From JANNXY01 sp039795755 (GTDB taxonomy: Bacteria; Patescibacteriota; Minisyncoccia; Phycocordibacterales; CAIZIN01), in the NCBI GenBank assembly GCA_039795755.1, contig JBDKLF010000005.1:1-10987 (forward strand): 10,987 nt of DNA. The letters run 5' to 3'. The notes under the pieces are model-generated. The model was given only the letters and a program-made list of their open reading frames with translations. It had not been told where the DNA came from and ran no database searches. This document shows positions 1 through 6,536 of the stretch, in pieces. The translations under genes and the position numbers were made by a program. Position 1 is the first letter of the stretch; every line of letters begins with the position of its first letter.

Positions 1-1199
1 AATGGAATTTTTGGTCCATCGATTTGAATTTCAGTTGCTGTTTGAGCAAAGAGATTAAGTCCACCAGCTGAGAACGAAAGCTTCATTCCCTTTTGCATGA
101 AGTCGAAGTCAGCAATAGTTATATCTTTGAGCAAAGCCTCGTACGATCCTGAATATGTTGTATCTGAGAATACTGGCTTTTGATCTTTTCCAATAGACGC
201 CTTTGCAATTGATGGAGCTGAATATGATTCATTGGCATCGACGACAAACAATGCATAGTAGTATACTTTACCTTCTTCTACTGCATTATCAGCAAATTCA
301 TTATCACGGACTCCTTGGTACACCACTTTTCCATCATATGGATCTATAGGGAAGAATTTATCAGATCGAACAATGCGAACTTGTTGAGCTTCATCAGTTA
401 CTTTATTCCAAGTGAGTACAATTGAATCCTTACTTGCAACTGCCTTCAAGAGTGAACTCTGGACTGGTGCTGCTACTTCATCTTTGTTGGTAACAAAGTT
501 ACCTTCGTAGATATTTACTTGACCATTATTTGATTCGAGCTCAATTCGATAAAAATATTGTGTATCAGGAATAAGGTTCTCAATTTTTACCACATGATCC
601 TTTTGGAAAATAACTCCCGAGATAGTGCCGAGTTCGAAATCGTTTGACTGACCCCAGTACACATTTGCTCGAGCAAAGTCTTGAGTATTCCACGCAATTA
701 CCGCAGACTGTTTTTCAGTAAATACTTTTACTTGTGTTGCCAATGTTGATGCCTGATCAAATGATCGAGATCGAGGTGAATGAGTATCAGGTGTTGGCAC
801 AGGAAGTGTTGTTGCTGAACTTGTTGCAGAAAGACTTGAGAAGTTGAGCTGCGCATCAAATGCATCAACTTGGTATGAATACAATGTTGATGCAAACAAT
901 CCTATATCCGTAAAAGCTGGTGTTGATGATGTTGCGATAAAAATTCCTTCACGATAGATTCGATATCCAACAACCGCAATATTATCTGTAGATGTATTCC
1001 ACACGAGACTAATCTGACTCGAAGAAGTTGGTGTCGCCACAAGACCCGTAGGAGCAGTGGGAGCAGTATTATCAATGGCAACTACTGATGCAGAAATCTT
1101 GAATGTATTCTCAGTTGCATAAAGACTCCCTGCAGAGAGCAGTAATCCTACAAATATAAAAAAATAAACTAATGCAACACGTATACTGGAACAATTCAT
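1..1199 (-). CDS. Secreted multi-FN3 surface protein (3' end beyond window)
   Basis: This frame is open from the ATG at 1199 to the window edge (399 codons with no stop), so the C-terminus is missing. Residues 1-28 look like a signal peptide (short start with one Arg, hydrophobic core VYFFIFVGLLL, cleavage after SLYA). Three fibronectin type III-like domains follow: about 47-132 (APTGLVATPTSSSQISLVW, later GYRIYREG), about 153-238 (AVIAWNTQDFARANVYWG, later PDTQYFYRIEL, which resembles the FN3-like domain of purple acid phosphatases) and about 245-335 (SIVLTWNKVTDE, later YYYALFVVD). A further region begins near residue 350. No catalytic motif is visible. FN3 arrays in secreted bacterial proteins usually serve as spacers or adhesive modules. 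The gene starts 8 nt after the stop of secreted protein B, so it is probably the last visible member of that operon. A GAGGG lies just 1 nt before the ATG, too close for a normal ribosome binding site. The domain call is firm; the role is unknown. Confidence 0.85.
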   Translation of the reverse strand, partial: MNCSSIRVALVYFFIFVGLLLSAGSLYATENTFKISASVVAIDNTAPTAPTGLVATPTSSSQISLVWNTSTDNIAVVGYRIYREGIFIATSSTPAFTDIGLFASTLYSYQVDAFDAQLNFSSLSATSSATTLPVPTPDTHSPRSRSFDQASTLATQVKVFTEKQSAVIAWNTQDFARANVYWGQSNDFELGTISGVIFQKDHVVKIENLIPDTQYFYRIELESNNGQVNIYEGNFVTNKDEVAAPVQSSLLKAVASKDSIVLTWNKVTDEAQQVRIVRSDKFFPIDPYDGKVVYQGVRDNEFADNAVEEGKVYYYALFVVDANESYSAPSIAKASIGKDQKPVFSDTTYSGSYEALLKDITIADFDFMQKGMKLSFSAGGLNLFAQTATEIQIDGPKIP

Positions 1200-1207
1200 A
1201 CCCTCTA

Positions 1208-1948
1208 TTATAAAGGAAGGACAGTGATTGTGGTAGTGGATACATACACACCTTCTGGCTGTATTTTACCTGATCCTATAGCTGCACGGAAATTAAGTGT
1301 TGTTTGGCTTCCAGTTGATGCAGTTGCAGACATTCTTTGTACAATTGTCTGATCAGAAGTACTTAAAGCATCCCAACATGACAAAGCTGTATCAGAGCTA
1401 CCGGTGCCACAGGCAACACCATTGTCTAAGAATTTACTATGAATATCTGTTCCTTCAGGTGAGAATCCAAATTCTGAAGTTCCAGCATCAACAGAGAAGG
1501 TAAAATCAGGCACTACACCAGCAGGTGTATAATCAGCAAAACTTTCTGATCCAGTGGTTAATGCCGGAGAAGAAGATGCCTTGATTGTCACCATGTAACC
1601 AGGATCATTGCTACTTGTCACCGTAAATGTACTTGAGCCATTTGCTGTTCCTCCTGTAATACCTCCAATTGATGGAGACATCACCACATCACCACCAGGT
1701 GTGAGTGCAATATCCGTCATTTGCTGCTTCTGATAACCAGCATATAACAAGAAATTCGTACTCGAACTTATTCCTGTTGCAATATCACCTGCTGTATCTT
1801 CAAGTTTGTAATTAGTTGAAGTAGATAAAATTCCTCCAGCATTTACACTATCAGAAGTAATCGAATAGTGTTGACTCGACATTTCGTCCGCATAAAGAAC
1901 CCCAGCACAGGAAACAATTAGTACCAAAAGAGCGAAGAAATGCTTCAT
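1208..1948 (-). CDS. Secreted protein B, Ser/Thr-rich, paralog of protein A
   Basis: A 246-residue exported protein of unknown function. Residues 1-20 form a signal peptide ending LYA. Residues 23-72 hold a motif SSQHYSITSDSVNAGG, later TNYKLEDTAGDIATG and FLLYAGYQ, a pattern I associate with surface proteins of Patescibacteria. The region from about 105 to the end matches the neighbouring protein A: GYMVTIKASSSPAL, ADYTP, KFLDNGVACGTGSSDT, CWDALS and a closing strand STTTITV. C180 and C191 could form a disulfide; W192 follows the second Cys. There is no C-terminal membrane segment, LPXTG motif or lipobox, so any attachment to the cell would be non-covalent or through a partner. The start lies 3 nt after the stop of the DUF916-like gene and has no Shine-Dalgarno site, which suggests translation coupled to that gene. 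Its Ser/Thr content would suit O-glycosylation, but nothing in the sequence shows it. Confidence 0.85.
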   Translation of the reverse strand: MKHFFALLVLIVSCAGVLYADEMSSQHYSITSDSVNAGGILSTSTNYKLEDTAGDIATGISSSTNFLLYAGYQKQQMTDIALTPGGDVVMSPSIGGITGGTANGSSTFTVTSSNDPGYMVTIKASSSPALTTGSESFADYTPAGVVPDFTFSVDAGTSEFGFSPEGTDIHSKFLDNGVACGTGSSDTALSCWDALSTSDQTIVQRMSATASTGSQTTLNFRAAIGSGKIQPEGVYVSTTTITVLPL

Positions 1949-1951
1949 TGA

Positions 1952-2920
1952 TTATTTTCTCTTAAATTCAAATCGTGAGAAAACAAAATATACTGCAAAA
2001 ATAATTATAAATAGACTTCCGAGTATCGTCAAAATATACTTCAGTGGAAATACATAAAATACCACTTTCTGTGTATCGACAATATTGTCATAACCACGAT
2101 TGAGTGAGAGCGTTGCGGTATACCTTCCAAAGAGCACTTTCTTATCCCAAGAAAATTCACGTGATCGTAATGAGTTAGGCATTGCAAACCACGGCTTCAC
2201 CTCAATCTCTCCCACATTCTGACCAAAGGTATTAGTAATACTTACCACTCCATAAGGATTAAGATAAATATTTCCATCGTTTCGATACAATGTTACAAAG
2301 TCAATTGGTCCTCCAAGAAATACACTTCCCTCTTTGGTACCGAATTCTTCTAACGCACCTTCTTGCTTTGCTTCACCTGGAACTGTCACAAAGACCAAAC
2401 TTCCTACGCGAGAAATAATTGGAGCAATTCCAGATGCCTTATCCTCACTTGGTAGAGAAGCAGTACTCACGAGCACACTTCCATATCTTCCACCTGGCTC
2501 AGCATCAACTGGTACAGTGATAGTAACTGGAACAACTGCTCGTTCATCTTGTTTGAGCACAAAAGAATTCGTCTCGAGATGAATATAATCTCTAAGTGAG
2601 TATGGCCCACGTTCATTTCCGAGAAGCACAATTGGTTGTGAAGGATCTTGCGAACCAGTGAAATCTTCTACTGAGAGATTGAACTTACGCTCAGTTCCCA
2701 TTCGATTGGTAACTGTCATAAATATAGTCTTTGAAGTTCCCGGTTCAACTGTTACCTCATTCTTTCCCGGACCTACTACAAAGTCGCCGTAGACTCGATC
2801 AGATCCAATGAATTCTTTCTTGATTTCAGCATGTACAAAAGATGGAGCAGCTAAAGCAAAAAGCATACAAAAGGTGAGTATGCCGAGAGATAATCTTTTT
2901 GCTCTTATTGCTGCGATCAT
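1952..2920 (-). CDS. DUF916/WxLIP-like membrane-anchored surface protein
   Basis: A 322-residue protein with a clear signal peptide (about 1-31, cleavage after FVHA), a large extracytoplasmic part, one transmembrane helix at about 294-314 (ILTILGSLFIIIFAVYFVF) and a short basic cytoplasmic tail, RFEFKRK. Residues about 45-155 look like a DUF916-type beta-sandwich: FVVGPGKNEVTVEPGTSKTI, then TVTNRMGTERKFNLSVEDF, then VPVTITVPVDAEPGGRYGSV. A second Ig-like domain spans about 195-290. This order matches the WxL-interacting proteins of Firmicutes (DUF916, DUF3324, one helix, basic tail), which are encoded beside WxL surface proteins. Here it sits between two paralogous secreted proteins, 6 nt after one and 3 nt before the other. 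I infer a role in holding or presenting them at the cell surface. The fold assignment comes from pattern recognition, not a search; a generic chaperone-like or invasion-associated Ig protein is the alternative. Confidence 0.7.
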   Translation of the reverse strand: MIAAIRAKRLSLGILTFCMLFALAAPSFVHAEIKKEFIGSDRVYGDFVVGPGKNEVTVEPGTSKTIFMTVTNRMGTERKFNLSVEDFTGSQDPSQPIVLLGNERGPYSLRDYIHLETNSFVLKQDERAVVPVTITVPVDAEPGGRYGSVLVSTASLPSEDKASGIAPIISRVGSLVFVTVPGEAKQEGALEEFGTKEGSVFLGGPIDFVTLYRNDGNIYLNPYGVVSITNTFGQNVGEIEVKPWFAMPNSLRSREFSWDKKVLFGRYTATLSLNRGYDNIVDTQKVVFYVFPLKYILTILGSLFIIIFAVYFVFSRFEFKRK

Positions 2921-2926
2921 GCAGTG

Positions 2927-3595
2927 CTAGTTAGTTGTTACAGTAAGTGTTGTTGTCGCAACATATGTATCCTCAGGAACGTTTGAACCAGAATTGATTT
3001 TGAGTTGGAAGAAAATGGTGGTAGTTGCTCCTGATGACGGAGTTGCTGTTGCTCGAACTACTGTTGACGTAGCAGTTGTTGAGAGACCGTACCAGCAACT
3101 TGCTGAAGCACTTGTATCTGCTGAACCAGTATTACATGCACTTCCGTTATCCAAGAACTTCTGTGCAAGATCAGATGTGGTACTTGCTGATACGGTATAC
3201 CCGAACTCATAGTTAGAAGGTACAGAATAAGCAAAGTCAGGAACACTTGAAGTTGTTGGTGTATAGTCAGCAATACTTCCTCCTTGTGTATTACCCTGCA
3301 TCGCCGGTGATGAACTTGCCTTGATAGTCATGGTGTATCCTGAACTGTCGTTCGTGAGTACTCGGACTTGTGTGAGACCTGTTGAAGTACCTCCAGTAAG
3401 ACCTGTTAGTGTTCCGTTCATCGTTACATCATTTGCATTGGTAAGGAATGAAATTTCTGATGTTACTACTTGAGTAACAGTAAATTGGTCCTCAATAGCT
3501 GAAGCAAGTCGTGGTTCTGAGAAAAAGAAAGCTACTGGTAACACCATTGTTACGAGCGCGGTGATTTTGAGTGATTGTATAAGTGCTTTTTTCAT
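2927..3595 (-). CDS. Secreted protein A, Ser/Thr-rich, paralog of protein B
   Basis: I place the start at 3595, giving 222 residues that begin MKKALIQSLKITALVTMVLP, a normal signal peptide cleaved after RLASA (about residue 33). The frame is open up to an ATG at 3658, but the 21 extra residues are polar and would bury the signal peptide, and a candidate promoter lies inside that extension. The mature protein matches protein B over about residues 80-220: GYTMTIKASSSPAM, ADYTP, PDFAYSV, KFLDNGSACNTGSADT, CWYGLS, TTTLTV. C154 and C167 are placed like the Cys pair of protein B, with W168 after the second. It lacks the N-terminal 'SDSVNxGG' segment of protein B and has its own segment at 34-80 instead. 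No sorting signal or membrane anchor is visible. It follows secA and precedes the DUF916-like gene by 6 nt. Function unknown; a structural surface or fibre-like protein is plausible. Confidence 0.85.
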   Translation of the reverse strand: MKKALIQSLKITALVTMVLPVAFFFSEPRLASAIEDQFTVTQVVTSEISFLTNANDVTMNGTLTGLTGGTSTGLTQVRVLTNDSSGYTMTIKASSSPAMQGNTQGGSIADYTPTTSSVPDFAYSVPSNYEFGYTVSASTTSDLAQKFLDNGSACNTGSADTSASASCWYGLSTTATSTVVRATATPSSGATTTIFFQLKINSGSNVPEDTYVATTTLTVTTN

Positions 3596-3637
3596 ATCTT
3601 GTATTCTGTGAAATAAATATTCGTGTGCTACCTGCCT

Positions 3638-3666
3638 ATTATCAGATAGTTGCGTCATATTTACAA
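3638..3666 (-). promoter_or_regulatory. Candidate promoter of the surface-protein operon
   Basis: On the minus strand TTGTAA (3666-3661) and GATAAT (3643-3638) are separated by exactly 17 nt, a good match to sigma-70 type -35 and -10 elements (4/6 and 5/6). The -35 overlaps the secA stop codon. Transcription would start near 3630 and give a leader of about 35 nt before the ATG at 3595. This supports the shorter start for protein A and would let the surface proteins be made in larger amounts than SecA. Prediction by eye only. Confidence 0.45.
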
Positions 3667-6159
3667 TAGCCTATTACTACTTCTTTGTGGACAAGAGCAC
3701 TTTTGATGTTCTTCAGTGTTCAGGTAGCCACATTTCTTCCATTTCTTACCAGAACCACATGGACAAGGATCATTTCTGTTAATTTCTTCCTCAGTAAGGA
3801 TATTATTCTGATCCGGCACCGATGCATCCGCCATTACTGTCTCAGCTTCTTGTTTGGTTATCGTTACCTCAGCAAGTGGAATAATTCGTAGCACTTCTTC
3901 ATATACAGAAGCCTCAAGATCCTTGAACAATCGTAGACCCTCTTTCTTATATTCAACAAGTGGATCTCGCTGACCATATGCACGGAGGTGAACACTTGAT
4001 CTAAGATAATCCATCATTTCGAGATGATCGATCCAGAACAAATCTATTGAACGAAGTAATACTTGTCGCAATACTTCCCAGAAATGATCTTCGCCGAGAG
4101 CATCTCGCTTCTTGTGTAACGCAGTAAGTTCTTCAGGAGTTGCAACACTTTCGATTGCAGTAAGTTCCTTTTGTATCTGTTCTCGATTACCGAGAAGAAT
4201 CTTCGAGCGTCTTCCATAAATAACTCCTCGCTGGAAATTCAATACATTATCATAATCAAGCACATGCTTTCGTGAATCGAAATGCATTCCTTCGATTTTC
4301 TTTTGTGCTGATTCAAGCACACGATTGATAAGACTATTCTGAATCGGTTCGTCTTCTCTTACTCCAATCTTCGACATGGATGCCTTGATCATTCCACTTG
4401 CAAAAATTCGCATGAGATCATCATCAAGTGACACAAAGAATTGTGTCTCGCCTGGATCACCCTGTCGTCCCGCTCGTCCTCGAAGCTGATTGTCAATTCG
4501 TCGTGCTTCGTGTCGTTCGGTTCCAATAACAAACAACCCCCCTAACGATTTCACTTCATCATATGCCTCTTTGGTTGATCCTGCTCCACCGAGCTTTATA
4601 TCAATACCTCGCCCCGCCATGTTTGTTGCAACAGTGACTGCACCTTTCTTTCCCGCATCAGCAGTAATCATCGCTTCGCGCTCGTGATTCTTTGCATTCA
4701 ATACTTCATGTCGAACACCTGCACGTGAGAGATATTCAGACAACTGTTCATTTTTCTCAATTGATGCGGTACCAATGAGTACCGGCTGACCTTTTTGCTG
4801 TAACTCTTTTACAATTCGAGCAAGTGCAACATACTTACCATTCTCATTCTGAAAGATAAAATCATTATTATCCTTTCGAGCAATTGAACGATGTGTAGGT
4901 ACCTCAACGACATTCAATCCATACACTTTGTAGAATTCTTCAGTAGACGTCATCGCAGTTCCTGTCATACCTGCAAGCTTCTTGTACATACGGAAATAAT
5001 TCTGATACGTAATTGATGCATAGGTTCGGGATTCTTTTTGAATCTTCATACCTTCCTTTGATTCAATTGCCTGATGAAGACCTTCTGACCATCGTCGTCC
5101 TGGCTGCAAACGTCCCGTAAACGTATCAACAATGATTACCTCACCATCTTTTACCACATAATCTTTATCTTTCTTATAGAGTGCCTTTGCTTTGATCGCT
5201 GTCTCGAGATGATGTACGTAACGAATCCCCTTATCGGTATAAATATTTTCTACCTTAAGTGCTTTTTCTGCTTTTTCGATTCCAGCATCAGTAATTGCAA
5301 TCGATCGATGCTTCTCATCCATCGTATAATCAACATCTTGCACAAAACTCTTTACCACATTGGTAGCGACATCATAGAGATTCTCTGCATCTTTTGTTGG
5401 ACCAGAGATAATAAGCGGTGTTCGTGCTTCATCAATGAGAATTGAGTCTACTTCATCAACAATTGCAAACGCATGACCTCGCTGTCGAAGTCGTGAAGGA
5501 CTGAGTTCAATATTATCTCTCAAATAATCAAAACCGAATTCACTATTAGTACCATACACAATATCTGCTTTGTAGGCATCAGTTCGTGAGATTGGTCGGA
5601 GAAATTCATGAACTACTTTAAAAGAACCTTCAGTATCTCGTAGTTCATCTTCTTTCTTATTAGTATGTGATGCATCATATATATACGAGTTATCACTATT
5701 GATAACCGAAATACTCATTCCAAGAAAGTCATATACTTGACCCATCCATGCAGCATCACGTCGTGAAAGATAATCATTCACTGTTACCACATGAACACCA
5801 TCTCCCGTAAGTGCATTGAGATATGCTGGCAATGTTGCAACCAATGTCTTACCTTCACCTGTTCGCATTTCTGCGATTCCTCGATGATGAAGAATTGACC
5901 CTCCAATCAACTGTACTTCGTAATGAAATTGACCAAGTGTTCGACGTGAAGCTTCTCGAACCGCAGCGAAAGCTTCAGGAAGAATATCTTCCAGTGTTTT
6001 TCCTTGAGCTAATTGTGACTTGAAATAGAGCGTTTTTTCCTTCAGATCAGCATCACTTAATGACTTAAACACCTCTTCAAAGCTATTCACTTTTTCAGGA
6101 ATGCTTCGATGTTTCTTAAGCGGATCACCATATAGTAGCTTCGTAAGTTGTTTCAACAT
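3661..6159 (-). CDS. secA: Protein translocase ATPase SecA
   Basis: The motor ATPase of the Sec pathway, which drives unfolded preproteins through SecYEG at the cytoplasmic membrane. All hallmark motifs are present in the 832 residues: Walker A RTGEGKT (99-105), TVNDYLSRRDAAWMG (126-140), YGTNSEFGFDYLRDN (202-216), DEVDSILIDEARTPLIISG (235-253, DEVD in place of the common DEAD), GRLQPGRRWSEGLHQAIE (349-366), TVATNMAGRGIDIKLGG (509-525) and QLRGRAGRQGDPGETQFF (558-575). A C-terminal zinc motif CPCGSGKKWKKC (799-810) follows. Oddities: an insertion of roughly 35-40 residues around 157-195, a helical-wing segment (about 651-703) about 50 residues shorter than in Bacillus subtilis as I recall it, and a zinc motif followed by Gly instead of a fourth Cys/His ligand. 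The start has no Shine-Dalgarno site; CCTCCT sits directly before the ATG. It is the first gene of the block that encodes its likely cargo. Confidence 0.97.
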   Translation of the reverse strand: MLKQLTKLLYGDPLKKHRSIPEKVNSFEEVFKSLSDADLKEKTLYFKSQLAQGKTLEDILPEAFAAVREASRRTLGQFHYEVQLIGGSILHHRGIAEMRTGEGKTLVATLPAYLNALTGDGVHVVTVNDYLSRRDAAWMGQVYDFLGMSISVINSDNSYIYDASHTNKKEDELRDTEGSFKVVHEFLRPISRTDAYKADIVYGTNSEFGFDYLRDNIELSPSRLRQRGHAFAIVDEVDSILIDEARTPLIISGPTKDAENLYDVATNVVKSFVQDVDYTMDEKHRSIAITDAGIEKAEKALKVENIYTDKGIRYVHHLETAIKAKALYKKDKDYVVKDGEVIIVDTFTGRLQPGRRWSEGLHQAIESKEGMKIQKESRTYASITYQNYFRMYKKLAGMTGTAMTSTEEFYKVYGLNVVEVPTHRSIARKDNNDFIFQNENGKYVALARIVKELQQKGQPVLIGTASIEKNEQLSEYLSRAGVRHEVLNAKNHEREAMITADAGKKGAVTVATNMAGRGIDIKLGGAGSTKEAYDEVKSLGGLFVIGTERHEARRIDNQLRGRAGRQGDPGETQFFVSLDDDLMRIFASGMIKASMSKIGVREDEPIQNSLINRVLESAQKKIEGMHFDSRKHVLDYDNVLNFQRGVIYGRRSKILLGNREQIQKELTAIESVATPEELTALHKKRDALGEDHFWEVLRQVLLRSIDLFWIDHLEMMDYLRSSVHLRAYGQRDPLVEYKKEGLRLFKDLEASVYEEVLRIIPLAEVTITKQEAETVMADASVPDQNNILTEEEINRNDPCPCGSGKKWKKCGYLNTEEHQKCSCPQRSSNRLL

Positions 6160-6167
6160 AGGAGGTC

Positions 6168-6196
6168 ATGTTACCACATGAACAGGCAAATGAAAA
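6168..6196 (-). promoter_or_regulatory. Candidate secA promoter, nearly leaderless
   Basis: On the minus strand TTTTCA (6196-6191) and TAACAT (6173-6168) are spaced by 17 nt, and the -10 ends only 8 nt before the secA ATG at 6159. Transcription would begin at or within a few bases of the start codon. The -35 lies in the T-run of the upstream terminator palindrome. Each element matches the consensus at 4 of 6 positions, so this is a modest prediction. Confidence 0.35.
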
Positions 6197-6220
6197 ACCC
6201 TCCATATGGAGGGTTTTTCA
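6191..6220 (-). terminator. Perfect 30-nt palindrome, Rho-independent terminator
   Basis: The two halves are exact reverse complements: a stem with CCCTCC pairing to GGAGGG around an ATAT centre, flanked by A5 on one side and T5 on the other, plus TG/CA at the ends. It begins 5 nt after the stop codon of the Lys-rich micro-gene on the minus strand, so it most likely ends that transcript. By its symmetry it would also work on the plus strand. It separates the micro-gene from secA. Confidence 0.85.
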
Positions 6221-6225
6221 AGAAA

Positions 6226-6303
6226 CTATCGGTGCTTCTTAGTTGCCTTCTTTTTAGTAGCCTTCTTTTTTGCTACTTTCTTTGCCTTCTTTTTTGCTGC
6301 CAT
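6226..6303 (-). CDS. Lys/Ala-rich basic micro-protein (25 aa)
   Basis: The minus-strand frame from ATG at 6303 to TAG at 6226 encodes 25 residues, of which 13 are Lys and 6 Ala; it starts MAAKKKAKKV and ends ATKKHR. The KKKA/KKKAT repeat resembles the tails of histone H1-like and some HU-type nucleoid proteins, and Lys-rich tails of ribosome-associated proteins. No folded domain is possible at this size. I accept it as a gene because it has a clean start, a low-complexity but frame-specific codon pattern (AAA/AAG with GCA/GCT), its own spacer upstream, and a strong terminator right after the stop. A -10-like TATACA (6315-6310) ends 6 nt before the ATG; there is no Shine-Dalgarno site. It could bind DNA or RNA; this is inference from charge. 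A remnant of a longer gene is the alternative. Confidence 0.6.
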   Translation of the reverse strand: MAAKKKAKKVAKKKATKKKATKKHR

Positions 6304-6493
6304 GGTGTTTGTATACATACTACATTTCTTTCTTCGAAAAAATATTTGTTAGAAAAAATGTATTATGCTGTGCAAATTATTTTTAAGAAAAGTTTATTAT
6401 GAGTGACCACTTTCACAAAAAACTTCTTCTCAGTAATTATCTCGCGCATTTATCTTGTTCACAATGATGTTACAGAAAAAAATGTGGATAACT
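6304..6493. other. AT-rich spacer with one DnaA-box match
   Basis: This spacer between two terminators holds no gene I can support. It presumably carries the promoter of the Lys-rich micro-gene; CATAAT and TATACA sites occur on the minus strand but no convincing -35. A perfect DnaA-box consensus, TTATCCACA on the minus strand, lies at 6483-6491, and a looser one, TTGTTCACA on the plus strand, at 6455-6463. No dnaA, dnaN or rpmH gene is nearby and there is no cluster of boxes, so I do not call an origin. Confidence 0.4.
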
Positions 6494-6531
6494 AAAAAAC
6501 TTTTCTAAAAAATATTTTAGAAAAGTTTTTT
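6494..6531 (-). terminator. Long AT-rich hairpin terminator after ligase gene
   Basis: A 17-bp perfect inverted repeat (6494-6510 against 6515-6531) with a 4-nt AATA loop. The stem core ACTTTTCTAAAA is flanked by runs of A and T, so an RNA from either strand ends in a U-run. It starts 5 nt past the stop codon of the ligase gene at 6537, where it would end that transcript. The stem has few GC pairs, which makes it weaker than the palindrome at 6191-6220. Confidence 0.75.
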
Positions 6532-6536
6532 TATTT

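Noticed and set aside
3596..3658. N-terminal extension of secreted protein A starting at ATG 3658.
   Set aside because: It would place 21 polar residues before a perfect signal peptide, and a promoter-like pair lies inside it; the ATG at 3595 fits better.
6148..6402. Plus-strand 84-residue frame with a very hydrophobic, Leu/Phe/Cys-rich stretch that looks like a membrane peptide.
   Set aside because: It is the antisense reading of the Lys-codon repeat of the micro-gene (CTT/TTT from AAG/AAA), runs through the terminator palindrome and the secA start, and has no other support.
6304..6531. Chromosome origin of replication (AT-rich, DnaA box, long AT inverted repeat).
   Set aside because: There is only one perfect box, no dnaA/dnaN/rpmH nearby, and the inverted repeat sits right after a stop codon where a terminator is expected.
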